Source of the DNA: Lachancea mirantina
Taxonomy: Eukaryota; Ascomycota; Saccharomycetes; Saccharomycetales; Saccharomycetaceae
NCBI GenBank assembly: GCA_900074745.1
Contig: LT598469.1
Location: forward strand, 1,116,001-1,180,000
DNA length: 64,000 nucleotides
Reading direction: 5' to 3'
Numbering within the stretch: the first letter of the stretch is position 1; each line of letters starts with the position of its first letter. The position numbers were made by a program, and so were the translations under genes. Of this stretch, positions 49,948-59,728 are shown piece by piece. A model generated the notes under the pieces. It searched no databases and had not been told where the DNA came from. It saw only the letters and a program-made list of their open reading frames with translations.

Positions 49948-51563
49948 TGTTCGTTGGTTTACCCTGTTAATGGTCACCAGAAGGTTAATTACAGGGCACC
50001 TTTATGAGCTTTTTCACATAGATGAAATACCATAAAATCTATATATACGACAAAATGAGATGACAAGTTTTAGGCAGAGAACACCGTTCAAAGCTCTTTA
50101 AGATCTCTTGATATTCATAAATGTTACCAGTAAATTAGCCAGCAAAGTGAGCAAAATTACAACTTCGAAACTCACATTTAGCCTCAAGAAAAGTGGCGTT
50201 TGACGGTTTTAGTTAATCACCTTTCAATGAGTTTGTCCGTATCTTTTCGACGTGTCTCTCTGAGATTTAATGAGCTGATGAGCCCAAAGCTTTTGATTCT
50301 AACAACAAACCCTGTTTACTGAATTGTGGGTTATTTTCGTCTTCCAGGAAGCTAGCATCCTGGATCTTTACCTTTCATGTTCCCTATCTCTCTATATCTT
50401 TTGACTTGCATGTGCCAGATCCTTGTCCTATTTCACCAAATAGAGTCTCGTTGCAGTAAAACATTCGGTCTTCCACCCTCTCACCCCTCCCCCCACTGCG
50501 CGCTCAAAAAGCGTCGAGGACAATTGGGGTGCGGCTTGAGCAAATCCTTCCAGCATAAGTCAGAGACCCTGACGTCGCACTTCGCACTTTGTGTAGCACT
50601 GGAGGGCTCAGAGTATCCTTCAGTGGTGTGTCAAAATCATTTCTCCCCCATTCACAACCTTGCGTCTCGCTACAACGCGGCTGTCGCACACAGCGTTGTA
50701 GGCCAACATTCTCTTTTATAACATCATGCAGAAGTCACAACTTTGAAGACAAATCACCAATTCTTCCAAGACAAATTAAGGGAAGGTGTCCCCACTCATA
50801 TGGAAGACTTGAAATCAAATGCTATACCAAAGCTCTTCTATTCAAATGGTTCTGCCTCATGCCATTTTCATCTTCTGAGTCAAACTTCGCAACGGATTCG
50901 TAGCTGCTTTAAAGGTGAGCTCAAGATTCATGACGAGAGCTGGCAAGGATTTCTTAGGTTTCGCGAATAGCCAAACAACTACGCGTTTTATGTCCCGTCA
51001 GATATTTGAGAATTTGTGGCTCATAGCGACGTCCAGTGCCTACCGGACTCTCATGTCAGATGGCCTCAGGACGAAAATGATAAGCGCAGCGTTGCGGGTC
51101 TAAAGTTCGTTAACGCGAGGGACATATTGACCTCTGCATGCTGGTTTCTGACGAACTTGACAGCTGAAAAAGGCTACGAAATCGTTTTGTTGCAAAGTTT
51201 TAGGAGAAATATTCATTCTACTTCAACGTTTCACAATCATCCTCGAATCACTTATAACCCATCTCTTCTCCTATGATTCATTGGTTGTCTACCTCTAAAT
51301 GCTCTAAGTCCTTCAATCTTGAGATGCGCTTTCACGATCGAGATGAGATTTCGTATAGCGAGATCGTTTGCCATCTGAGTATTCGATGATATTGGGGAAC
51401 TGATCTCAACCGAAGTAGACTTCAGTAAAGCAGATCAAGAACGACTGGCCCACATTTGTAGCCCAGCGGTCTCTTTTCGAAACAAGTGATCCGACAGGGC
51501 TATTTTCGCTAAAAAGCAAGGTTATTTTAGCTGAATAGTAAGTTGAATTTGGTACTTTTAAAG
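49948..51563. other. 1.6-kb spacer between divergent SNA3 and DAS1
   Basis: Long for this compact genome. Several short frames exist, none with family resemblance. A hairpin-forming stretch with arms TACAACGC/GCGTTGTA lies at about 50670-50702. No tRNA or snoRNA boxes recognised. It may hide a long promoter, an ncRNA or a decayed gene. Confidence 0.45.
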
Positions 51564-53327
51564 ATGTCGGCTGTGACGCCGGAACACAATGCGAATTTTT
51601 CGTTAGCGAGTCTCTCTGATTATCTTTTGGAAGAGGTCTTCTCACATTTACCGCAGCCGGATCGACTTAACATGTGTCTTGTCAATCGCAGGTTTTACCA
51701 AGTGGCCCTTAAACTGGTTTATCGGAGAATTTATTTGAATGATTCTAATGTGGTAAGGAGCGATTTTATGAATTTGGCAATCAATTGGACGCTTTTGTCG
51801 CTACCTCCTTTGCTTTCCGAAGAGGAGTCGCGATCGCTGGCGAACGACAAGTTAAAAAAATTGATAGCGACACTACAGTCCAACAACCAAGCCACACGGT
51901 GTGTGACGTGGATCAGGATTAACTGGGATCTCGCCCCATCAATCCAAAAGACAATTTTGGAAATTCTGTGTAATGAGGGCTCAGCTTTACAAAGACTTGA
52001 AAACGTTATTGATCCCAGCTGTAACGATATAATAGCCACAGGGAAGATCTCCAGTGGAAGTCTCACGAGTTTTGACATGGCGCCCCCAAATGCCATGCCG
52101 GAACGTGAAGCGCCTCCAGACTACATCCCAAATCTCCAAAAATTCATTACTCGAAGGCTTTCGTCACGCATCACGTACATGAATCTTTTCATGGACCCTC
52201 TGCTTCTGTTTAATTATATTACCCCATTGCATCAAAAATTACAGGTCGCAGATCTCAAGCTACACTGGAGATGCGAGTTTTATCCGCAACACTATTTCAC
52301 TACACCTGTCACCGAAAAAGTCCGCACGCGACTTTCGGACATTTTTGATATACGAACCCTTAAAGTGTTAACCATAATTTCCTGGCACGAAAGTTTAATG
52401 TCCAAAGAGAAGGAAATTCTAAGACAATTCGAAGAGTTCAAAAACGTCGAAGATATCTCACTAATATCCATCAAACAAGACACGTTAGTGCTCATGAGAC
52501 TGTTTAGCAGTCTTTCTCAAATAAAGCGTCTCAAGATCGATTTTGTCGGAGAGTCTCTTTTCCCATCTGCTCGACCGGAGTTGTTTCTCACGATTGTGCA
52601 TAGCTGTAAGGATCTGGAATTCTTGGATATGCGGTTCGAAGGTTTGGATGTGCCTATCATATCAATTGAAAACGGTCTTTTCAAAATAGCCCAGCAATGT
52701 CACTGCGAAGCATGTACCCATCTCTTTGAGTCAGTTTTGAACGAAAAGATATTTCTCTTCCCCGAAGATTTCATCATACATGATCTACAGGACATTGTTA
52801 CGAAAGATATTTTCAGTATGATGCGCCTATACTCTCTTCTTCCTTATTCCAAAGCTTGCGATTCTTATCCCAGCGTAAGGACTCATCCTATGGATATGGG
52901 ATCTTTCGTTTCGATTGTAAACGAAAGACTGTTCATGTACCGAAGCCAGATGTCGCAGCTCACGCGACCTTCGGTTCTTTTCGAAATGCAGAACGGGGAC
53001 TGTGAGGATCTAGACGAACTCGAGATGCCCCATTCGGCCATTTCGAGAACAGACATTGTCAATTATTACCATGCGGTTATACATCATTACCGCCGCACGT
53101 ACGTTGCCCTGCTTCACCAATTTCCAAAATTAAGATTTTTGATCATCAACGACATTCCAACTGTAGTGACAGAGGAGGATGGAGATCGCGTTTTGCATCC
53201 GGTATTTTACAACGAGGGATTCAAGAGCAACCTTGGCACTGCCTGCCAAAAATCGGGGAATTCACGAGATGATAAGGTGCTCGCGATGAAATCCGCTCAA
53301 AGGAAGGGCTGTAGGCGGGCAGCATGA
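51564..53327 (+). CDS. DAS1: F-box protein Das1-like
   Basis: 587 residues from the ATG at 51564 (a TTG seven codons upstream ignored). An F-box at about residues 15-55 reads LSDYLLEEVFSHLPQPDRLNMCLVNRRFYQVA, which would bind Skp1. The remainder is leucine-rich and repeat-like, as in substrate-binding halves of F-box proteins, without clear single repeats. Position between SNA3 and RPA34-linked genes fits YJL149W (Das1), a putative SCF subunit in S. cerevisiae. Substrates unknown. The C-terminal 25 residues are basic. Confidence 0.85.
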   Translation: MSAVTPEHNANFSLASLSDYLLEEVFSHLPQPDRLNMCLVNRRFYQVALKLVYRRIYLNDSNVVRSDFMNLAINWTLLSLPPLLSEEESRSLANDKLKKLIATLQSNNQATRCVTWIRINWDLAPSIQKTILEILCNEGSALQRLENVIDPSCNDIIATGKISSGSLTSFDMAPPNAMPEREAPPDYIPNLQKFITRRLSSRITYMNLFMDPLLLFNYITPLHQKLQVADLKLHWRCEFYPQHYFTTPVTEKVRTRLSDIFDIRTLKVLTIISWHESLMSKEKEILRQFEEFKNVEDISLISIKQDTLVLMRLFSSLSQIKRLKIDFVGESLFPSARPELFLTIVHSCKDLEFLDMRFEGLDVPIISIENGLFKIAQQCHCEACTHLFESVLNEKIFLFPEDFIIHDLQDIVTKDIFSMMRLYSLLPYSKACDSYPSVRTHPMDMGSFVSIVNERLFMYRSQMSQLTRPSVLFEMQNGDCEDLDELEMPHSAISRTDIVNYYHAVIHHYRRTYVALLHQFPKLRFLIINDIPTVVTEEDGDRVLHPVFYNEGFKSNLGTACQKSGNSRDDKVLAMKSAQRKGCRRAA

Positions 53328-53416
53328 ATGGAATTTGTTTAAATGGTTTTTAGAGTCACTTACTACCGTGGATATCTCCATTAAGTGAAAAAGTGTTCTT
53401 TTTCTTTACTAAGCTA

Positions 53417-55834
53417 TCAATCCAGGAATAGCTCGTAGAAGGCTTTACCATTGTCTTGGCCATATATGTCGTCATTTAGGAAATTTAGCAAATCAGACGT
53501 ACCCAATGGAAAACCGAATTCATCATAATCGTTCCATTGCCCAGCTTTCGGTACTTTCGATGAAAGAGATTCCATCGAATAAGTACCGTTTAGCGACATC
53601 TTATTCAAAAAAGGCGTTGAAATGTTATTACAGAAAGCCGAAAAAATGTTGTAATCCTCATAGTCATCATTAACAAAAAGATCAAAGTCACTATCGGTCA
53701 AGTCGCTCTCGAATTTCATCTCCAGATTGCACGAAAACATTTGTCTCCATAACGCACATACATCTGTTTCGTCTGTGCGAGTTTTATGAAATTCTAAAAA
53801 ACTCGCGACAGCGGGCATTTTGTCAAGAGGGTCGTTACCTTCATTCTCATCACTCACCAAAAATTCTAGAATATTTTTCCATGGTTTCGCATCATCAGCT
53901 GTCAGTAGAGTCTTGTAGAGAATTTTGATGACAAAGAGTTTTTTGAAGCATTGATAATAATCAACGCCAATCTCGTTGAAGTACATCGAGGCGACATCGT
54001 AAAAGAACCTCAGTAGCCGAGTGTTTCCTTGAGAGCTCCCTGTTTGCCTGGATCTTAAAATTGATGACGGTAGAATGCAACAAATTGTTTCTAAAGCAAT
54101 GACGACGATTTTGTTGGTGTAAAACCTTCCATAGACATCCAGCTCCTCTTCAGCAAACAAATATTCATGACATAAAGTCGCCAATTTCTTCATCTTATCC
54201 TCGAGACTCCGCATATGGCAGCCAAAATCATAGGTATTCCCAGTGCTCTCGCTTTGTACCACACATGCGTGGTGCAAAGAAGTTTCCATGAGAAGAATTA
54301 TTAATTGCATTTCGAAATGCTGGTGATAGTCGCACATGTCTCTATCCATAACATTTTTATTATTCTGCGACAAATCCGAGAGAAGAGAAGTTACCTTTTC
54401 GTAGTGAACTTGATGTGGACATTCGCTGACCAGATTGCATATCGAAAAAACCAAATGGTCCATGGGGATCATTTTCAAATGCCATGAGTCGACATCTTGC
54501 AGATTAATCTTTATTGACTTGCTCACAAAGCATTCTTGGCCGGTTAGCATACTCAATTTACGATCCCAATGTAAGACAGTGCTCCACAACTTTCTGTAAA
54601 CCTGTGAGTAATTGCCTTGATGCATTACGGAAGGAGAAGGGCGCGCATCGGGCAACAAGTCACAAGTGAATTTATCACCGTCTTTAAAGCATGACCAGCC
54701 TGCTCCCACTTCACGGCATGAGGCTATAATTGCCCCCATAAGAATGTTACTTTGCTGCAATTGTTCTCCATCACCCTCATCGGGAGCACACCAATGATAA
54801 AATCTCAACAACAACAATGCTTGAAGCTGTAAAAGATTAATTTTGCGATACACTTTATTTTGTGACAAGCAATAGTTCACAACCGCGAAGTACTTTCTAG
54901 TATTGATACTCGTGATCCTTGCATCGTCTCGCGAAGACGAATCAGAGTTGAACTTACCAGCGCAATTGACAGAAAACTGACACAGGAGAGTGATGAGAAG
55001 AAGGATCGCATAGATGACATTGTCATTATTCTTTTTATTGAGTATTGAGTTTTTTTGCAGATTCCGGTAAAGGCTTATAATTTCATGATGAAGGATGCTG
55101 TTTTCGAAGATCGGACACAACGGGGAAACGTGAACCTCGAAATGAGGCCAAATCACAGTTTCGAAAGTTTGTTGGTCGGGTATATGCTTCCCCGGTATCT
55201 CCTTATCATTTACTTTACCTGACTTGTTTTGACGGTATTCTCCAAATTTCGTGAAAAGATGCTTGTACATGTTCCGATGTCTGTTTATCAGTTTTTCAGG
55301 TTCCACTCTTGCCGCATCACTTGGTTCACGCTGTTCTATCTTTTTTAAAGATTCTATCGAGCTGGGAAGACTCTTTTCAGTACCATTTAATTCACCGCTT
55401 TTTGCACTTCTGCATCTGACGTGACGTTTATTCACCGAGCACAATGCGTTCAAAACTTGTAGATAAGGATCACGCCATGCAGCTCCAACGGTCGTTAATG
55501 GCTTTACATACGCCGTTGCGGATCGTTTCGCAATAACAACATTGCCGTTAGGTGCAAGGTCTACGTTCATTACCGGGATTTCGTCGACGTTTTCAAAACT
55601 CAAGCTTACGACTGACGGTACGTTCGAGTTCGGAGATTCAGCATGCGAAACGTAAACACACGTGTCCTCATCCCCAAGCCGCGTACAGTTTCCACAAACA
55701 GGTTTTTTCTTGTCACATTTGCTCTTCCGTCTCTTACAATTAGTGCATACAATCGTCAATCTTCGCCGTTTTCTGCGGTCATATCTCTTTGAACCACCGG
55801 GATTCGTACCAGGCGCGCATCCGTTGTCACTCAT
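53417..55834 (-). CDS. OAF3: Zn2Cys6 transcription factor, Oaf3-like
   Basis: 805 residues. The N-terminal zinc cluster (about residues 30-59) has the exact spacing C-X2-C-X6-C-X6-C-X2-C-X8-C, starting CTNCKRRKSKC, preceded by a basic RRKRRR stretch. A fungal-type middle homology region follows, with HWCAPDEGDGEQLQQSNILMG typical of this subgroup. The acidic C-terminus (SDLTDSDFDLFVNDDYEDYN) could activate transcription. Position between PAM17 and LAS1 genes in the ancestral order fits YKR064W (OAF3), a regulator of oleate-responsive genes in S. cerevisiae. Orthology rests on synteny more than on motifs. It diverges from LAS1. Confidence 0.8.
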   Translation of the reverse strand: MSDNGCAPGTNPGGSKRYDRRKRRRLTIVCTNCKRRKSKCDKKKPVCGNCTRLGDEDTCVYVSHAESPNSNVPSVVSLSFENVDEIPVMNVDLAPNGNVVIAKRSATAYVKPLTTVGAAWRDPYLQVLNALCSVNKRHVRCRSAKSGELNGTEKSLPSSIESLKKIEQREPSDAARVEPEKLINRHRNMYKHLFTKFGEYRQNKSGKVNDKEIPGKHIPDQQTFETVIWPHFEVHVSPLCPIFENSILHHEIISLYRNLQKNSILNKKNNDNVIYAILLLITLLCQFSVNCAGKFNSDSSSRDDARITSINTRKYFAVVNYCLSQNKVYRKINLLQLQALLLLRFYHWCAPDEGDGEQLQQSNILMGAIIASCREVGAGWSCFKDGDKFTCDLLPDARPSPSVMHQGNYSQVYRKLWSTVLHWDRKLSMLTGQECFVSKSIKINLQDVDSWHLKMIPMDHLVFSICNLVSECPHQVHYEKVTSLLSDLSQNNKNVMDRDMCDYHQHFEMQLIILLMETSLHHACVVQSESTGNTYDFGCHMRSLEDKMKKLATLCHEYLFAEEELDVYGRFYTNKIVVIALETICCILPSSILRSRQTGSSQGNTRLLRFFYDVASMYFNEIGVDYYQCFKKLFVIKILYKTLLTADDAKPWKNILEFLVSDENEGNDPLDKMPAVASFLEFHKTRTDETDVCALWRQMFSCNLEMKFESDLTDSDFDLFVNDDYEDYNIFSAFCNNISTPFLNKMSLNGTYSMESLSSKVPKAGQWNDYDEFGFPLGTSDLLNFLNDDIYGQDNGKAFYELFLD

Positions 55835-55973
55835 AGGCCTGGAAACCCGTCAATTGAACAGATGATCGAGTTGAAATGGGCTAGAGTCGCGGTTTCGGAG
55901 CCACCTTTAGTCTCGCTGCTTATATACAAATGATTTTTCTGTGAAGATAGGTGATTACTTACAGTTGATGATT

Positions 55974-56008
55974 TGAAAAAAGTCAATGAGATGAAAATAG
56001 TCGATGAG
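55974..56008 (+). promoter_or_regulatory. RRPE-like and PAC motifs upstream of LAS1
   Basis: TGAAAAA at 55974-55980 and CGATGAG(ATGAG) from 56002, 63-97 bp before the LAS1 ATG. The combination again marks a ribosome-biogenesis promoter. Confidence 0.65.
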
Positions 56009-56070
56009 ATGAGCTCTTCAAACTGAATAAAAGCTGCTTTTTAAGGCATTCTGCACAAACAGCAGACTCC

Positions 56071-57477
56071 ATGACTCGCCAGCAAGCGAGAATAGTGCCT
56101 TGGAGAAGTCGAGATGAAATTGAACTGGTGAAAACAAGGCTATATTCGTGGAAATATGGAGCAGAAGATGCGAGAGAACGAGGTGTGATGAAAGTGGAGT
56201 GCTGGGAGTCCAGAGGACCTTATACACCTCACGTGATTCTCACAACGGCTCGTTTGGTTCAGTTGAAGTTGATGGATGAAAGTGGGAATTTAGACGGTCT
56301 CACCATGAGAATGGCGTACGCAATGGCTCTCATTAGATTTGTTAACGGTTTACTGGACCCGACGCAGCAGTCTCAGTTCGCCATTCCGCTGCATGTGCTT
56401 GCGGAGCGCCTGCAGCTTCCGTCCTGGTTTGTTGAGCTCAGACATTGCAGTACTCACGAACGTGATTTGCCCAGCTTAGAGATGCTACGTCTGGCATGCA
56501 GCGAGGCGTTAGAGTGGCTGTGGAGAAATTACTGGGATGCGGAGGAGATGCAACTGAAAGATGAAATGAAAGAAGAAGGAAATCGTGAAGTGGATGGCCA
56601 GGGTGAGATTTCGGAGGCCTCGGAGCTGCGAAACGGCGCTCAGCGCTTTATAGAGGCATTACCCGCTGTGGCGCGGATTCTCAACTCGGACGTACATGTG
56701 GGGAAACGTCAGCGAGTATCTTCTAGCTTTACAGGCGGTGTTAAAGTCGTAAAAAAGGCGAGAAACGAACCTTCGCCTGAAGAAAAGATCGAACAGTTTG
56801 TCGGGATCGCCAAGGAGGCCTGGAAGCTAGCCAAGAAGGGGCCTGACATCTTTATTTCGGAATTTGTTAAGCAGTATGATGTTCGCACCCAACCGCTGGT
56901 GCTCAGACTACTCGCCGAACGTATAAACGTGTTCTCATACGAGCTGTGTCGATGGATTTTGCAAGAGTTTGATATCACCGTACAAGCCAGGCAGATGACC
57001 GTGCTCCGACGAACTTTTTCCAAGTCCCAGCTGGACAAATTTGTTACGCAATTGTGTGACCACGCCTTGGACTACCGCAAAGTGTTTGCACACTGTGATC
57101 GGTGGTCACAGCTGCTGCGGCAGCATCCTAGTTATCTTGGGGTGACGATTTTACAGAGAACGATAGACTGCACCAAAGTTTTGCCCGAAAAACTACAAAA
57201 ACGTTACGCAAACGAGATTGCGAAAATTAAAGACCAACTCACGCGCGTGGCAACGCGTGCGTCCCCATCAGAGCTTAACCTTTATGACATCGTTAGTTTA
57301 TCGATTGAGAGACCCAAGGAAAGTCACGTGACCCAGACGCCTTCAACGGCGACAATGGCATCAACAGCCGCAGACGCGGTACTGGACGACCTAGCGAAAT
57401 TGCGGAAGCGCGAGCAACGGCCGCTGCTATGGCAATCTGCACCAGTCTGGACTCCACGCCCGTTTGGAACCATATAG
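56071..57477 (+). CDS. LAS1: pre-rRNA endonuclease Las1
   Basis: 468 residues (S. cerevisiae Las1, YKR063C: 502). Las1 is the HEPN nuclease that cuts ITS2 at site C2 together with the polynucleotide kinase Grc3. The N-terminal HEPN domain (about 1-170) has the catalytic R-X4-H motif as RHCSTH near residue 130 and conserved start IVPWRSRDEIE. A less conserved middle is followed by a C-terminal tail that includes LLWQSAPVWTPRPFGT, similar to the short Las1 tail that activates Grc3 (family knowledge). The promoter has PAC/RRPE motifs. Confidence 0.94.
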   Translation: MTRQQARIVPWRSRDEIELVKTRLYSWKYGAEDARERGVMKVECWESRGPYTPHVILTTARLVQLKLMDESGNLDGLTMRMAYAMALIRFVNGLLDPTQQSQFAIPLHVLAERLQLPSWFVELRHCSTHERDLPSLEMLRLACSEALEWLWRNYWDAEEMQLKDEMKEEGNREVDGQGEISEASELRNGAQRFIEALPAVARILNSDVHVGKRQRVSSSFTGGVKVVKKARNEPSPEEKIEQFVGIAKEAWKLAKKGPDIFISEFVKQYDVRTQPLVLRLLAERINVFSYELCRWILQEFDITVQARQMTVLRRTFSKSQLDKFVTQLCDHALDYRKVFAHCDRWSQLLRQHPSYLGVTILQRTIDCTKVLPEKLQKRYANEIAKIKDQLTRVATRASPSELNLYDIVSLSIERPKESHVTQTPSTATMASTAADAVLDDLAKLRKREQRPLLWQSAPVWTPRPFGTI

Positions 57478-57544
57478 GCGAACATTTACTTAGCAACGTC
57501 TCGAAGGAGAATAAAAAAAGAACAAGAGACTACAATAAATCGCG

Positions 57545-57668
57545 CGCACTCAGACATCCTAGGAAGGTCTCATAAGAGCGGTCACCGGGAGCACTATACG
57601 ATGGGTTCGTTGGCGTACTCCTACCGTGGAAACTGCGAATGTAAGGAACCAATTTTCATCATCGCGCA
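57545..57668 (-). ncRNA. SNR128: U14 box C/D snoRNA (snR128)
   Basis: On the minus strand the sequence begins near 57668 with GCGCG, then box C ATGATGA (57656-57662). It continues AAATTGGTTCCTTACATTCGC and CAGTTTCCACGGTAGGAGTA, the conserved 18S-binding domain, and ends with GACCTTCCTAGGATGT before box D CTGA (57550-57553). GTGCGCG-type ends can pair as the terminal stem. It aligns throughout with S. cerevisiae snR128 as I remember it (126 nt). U14 is needed for 18S rRNA processing and methylation. Its place between DAS1-linked genes and RPA34 on the opposite strand to RPA34 is the same as in S. cerevisiae. It starts only 67 bp from the 3' end of LAS1. Confidence 0.95.
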
Positions 57669-57783
57669 CGAGTAAAGTATTTTCTACAGAAAATGGACAT
57701 CGACCTTTAAACGCATACGGCCAACGCCATGCATTTCCAGGGAAGGTACATGTATTCGCTTAGCAGAACAGCCAATGTTTTTC

Positions 57784-58101
57784 TCAATTCTCGAGGCTCG
57801 GAGAATAGATGGTGTGCTCGAAGCACACTGGCAAGAAAAGCAGTTCCAAAGGAACTGCGTGGTAGAAACCCATATCGTCATGGTCGAATCGGACTGGGAA
57901 AGAAGAGATGCCGTTTTCGTCACGGCCCTTATGAGAAAGAGAAAAACATTGCTGCTTCGCAATTTGCAAACGTATAAACCTTCCGCTGGAGCCACTCACC
58001 CTTGAGTGAACTGCATGGTTGAGCCAATGTGCTTTGTTGAGAGGTTTGACAAACTCAAAGGAACAACTTGGTACGGTGTTGAATTCTCGACTGGTGCTCA
58101 T
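57784..58101 (-). CDS. doubtful 105-residue frame upstream of U14
   Basis: ATG-started frame (MSTSREFNTVPSCSFEF...) running from just below a TATA-like element towards U14. Composition is protein-like but no family is recognised. The opposite strand is also open in the matching register (57775-58005), and the region contains strong hairpins that are more RNA-like than protein-like. It might be a leader in the snoRNA precursor. Confidence 0.2.
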   Translation of the reverse strand: MSTSREFNTVPSCSFEFVKPLNKAHWLNHAVHSRVSGSSGRFIRLQIAKQQCFSLSHKGRDENGISSFPVRFDHDDMGFYHAVPLELLFLPVCFEHTIYSPSLEN

Positions 58102-58205
58102 CTCTTGCCTTTTTATATGTGAAAAATTTGAAGAGCTTGTCCTTTCATACGACGAGAACGAGCTAGGTTAGGGCTTCTAATAATCGTAATACGTGATTAA
58201 TATAG

Positions 58206-58260
58206 AAAATTTTATTACTGTAAATCCAGCTGTTGACGCGATGAGAAGGGAAGCGATGAG
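58206..58260 (+). promoter_or_regulatory. RRPE and two PAC motifs upstream of RPA34
   Basis: AAAATTTT at 58206-58213 and GCGATGAG at 58238-58245 and 58253-58260, 34-88 bp before the ATG. Typical of genes for RNA polymerase I subunits and ribosome assembly. Their position argues that translation starts at 58294 and not at the in-frame GTG 58261. Confidence 0.8.
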
Positions 58261-58293
58261 GTGACCACGGGAAGCATTAAGAAGCTATTCGCG

Positions 58294-58788
58294 ATGGTTA
58301 AAGAGTCCAAGGCTGATGGGAGTCACGATTACAAGAGATGCAAGGAGTTGGGCCAGTTTGATGCAGGTGACAAAGAAATCTGGTTGATCAAAGCTCCAAA
58401 AAACGTTAAGATTGGCAAACTTAAGAGTCTTCCAGTCGATTTCGCCGGTAGTGGGCATGCAATCTTTGAACTGGGCGATAAACGGTTTGAAGTGAAACAA
58501 GAAATCGACGGAGATTTCAGTGACCTTGCTTTGCTCGTGCCAAAGAACGCAGAAAGCCTTGTGAAGGGCAGCGACGTGAGTCGTGTTTTCAGCATTAACG
58601 AAAGCGTAGAACTGCGTGCATCACCGAAGGTCAAGCGGAGCGCCGAAGAACATACACAGGGTGATAACGACGTCGCGCTAAATACGGACAAACCGGCCAA
58701 GAAACACAAGAAGGATAAAAAGAAGGACAAGAAGCACGACAAGAAGGACAAGAAGGAAAAGAAGCACAAGCACAAGAGCAAAGAGTAA
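58294..58788 (+). CDS. RPA34: RNA polymerase I subunit Rpa34
   Basis: 164 residues; S. cerevisiae Rpa34 (YJL148W) has 233, so this is a compact version. Rpa34 and Rpa49 form the TFIIF-like heterodimer of Pol I. The dimerisation barrel is recognisable in EIWLIKAPKNVKIGKLKSLPVDF, which matches WLIKFPSNVDISKLKSLPVDF of S. cerevisiae. VFSINESVEL also matches. The last 40 residues are almost entirely lysine with H/D, the usual nucleolar tail. The shortened part is the linker before this tail. Confidence 0.93.
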   Translation: MVKESKADGSHDYKRCKELGQFDAGDKEIWLIKAPKNVKIGKLKSLPVDFAGSGHAIFELGDKRFEVKQEIDGDFSDLALLVPKNAESLVKGSDVSRVFSINESVELRASPKVKRSAEEHTQGDNDVALNTDKPAKKHKKDKKKDKKHDKKDKKEKKHKHKSKE

Positions 58789-58894
58789 ATAGCGCGAGCG
58801 GGAATCGTTTCTGTCGATGTAAAATAATTCTAAATGGTTAATGTAAAAAATGTGAAAATTTGATATGTTTTACGTAGAAATTAATGCAACCAGC

Positions 58895-59728
58895 TCATAC
58901 GCGGTCTGAATAGTCTTTGAGGATGCCGGCCATGTGGGTATTGGTGATTTTGCCTTTGCGCTGTTTCCTTTTCTTGGCCTGGACCCGCGTTGATTGTTTT
59001 TTCACGGTCGCAGGGTCAACACTCGCAGGCTTGAGTCCCAGGTCTGTCAACTTCCTGGGTAACTCGCCCCGCTGCGGCAGCTTACAAGTCTCCCACATCT
59101 TCACGAAATCTTCGTCGACACTGCCGACGGGTCCGCCAAAATTGTACCAAACAAACCTGGGCTGGTTATCCTTTTTGGTACGCAGCACCAGCACTCGGTT
59201 CTTTGCCTCCATTTCGTCCACAACCTCGTTGCACTGTGGCCAGCCATCTTTCAATTCCTTACATGAAATGCCCTTGAACGTTACCTGCGTGCGCAGCAAT
59301 CGCAGCAATTCTTCTGCCGAATGAACATCGTAGATAGACACATACTGCAGCGTATTCTGCTTCGGGTCGAATTTGATCTTGTTGATGTTCTTGAGCAGTG
59401 GAATAACGTTATTGTCTGCCGAAAGCGATAGATAGGATTCGATCTGCGGTATAGGCACCGCTTCTCCACGCTCCTGAATGTATTCCGTGGCTAACAGAAG
59501 TTTCGTAGACAAATGAGTACCGGTCAAACTTCCGTCTGATGTCGCGCCACTTGTCGATGGCACAGATCCGGCTGTTTTAGGTCTTTTGACGGTGGGGCTG
59601 TCTTCCAATTCAATATCTCGCCTTTTAGAGTCGCTAGTTCCCTTCTTCCAAGGTGAAGTATTAGGACTCGCCCGAACCTTACTTTTGAACTCATTCAGGT
59701 TTTCCAGAAGTGCGTCGTTGTGGCTCAT
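58895..59728 (-). CDS. TFA2: TFIIE small subunit Tfa2
   Basis: 277 residues from the ATG at 59728; the start MSHNDALLENLNEFKSKV aligns with MSKNRDPLLANLNAFKSKV of S. cerevisiae, so the ATG 21 codons upstream (59791) is not used. Two winged-helix domains lie at about 75-150 (LLLATEYIQERGEAVPI) and 150-225 (AEELLRLLRTQVTFKGISCK). The C-terminal block PASVDPATVKKQSTRVQAKK is nearly invariant and basic. TFIIE recruits and stimulates TFIIH at Pol II promoters. S. cerevisiae counterpart: YKR062W. It converges with RPA34. Confidence 0.95.
   Translation of the reverse strand: MSHNDALLENLNEFKSKVRASPNTSPWKKGTSDSKRRDIELEDSPTVKRPKTAGSVPSTSGATSDGSLTGTHLSTKLLLATEYIQERGEAVPIPQIESYLSLSADNNVIPLLKNINKIKFDPKQNTLQYVSIYDVHSAEELLRLLRTQVTFKGISCKELKDGWPQCNEVVDEMEAKNRVLVLRTKKDNQPRFVWYNFGGPVGSVDEDFVKMWETCKLPQRGELPRKLTDLGLKPASVDPATVKKQSTRVQAKKRKQRKGKITNTHMAGILKDYSDRV

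Larger units (their letters stand above)
57669..58293. other. spacer upstream of U14: TATA box, hairpins, doubtful frame
   Basis: In S. cerevisiae snR190 lies directly upstream of U14 in one precursor. Here a minus-strand TATA element (plus 58109-58121, TTTTATATGTG side) could drive such a precursor. Two strong hairpins occur at 57812-57828 (arms GTGTGCT/AGCACAC) and 57840-57858 (arms GCAGTTCC/GGAACTGC). I find no clear C and D boxes for snR190. A minus-strand frame 57784-58101 is listed separately. Confidence 0.5.

Noticed and set aside
50377-50903. Open frames of about 100 codons in the SNA3-DAS1 spacer
   Set aside because: Composition is not protein-like (many Cys, His and Ser in odd order), frames overlap each other and match nothing I know.
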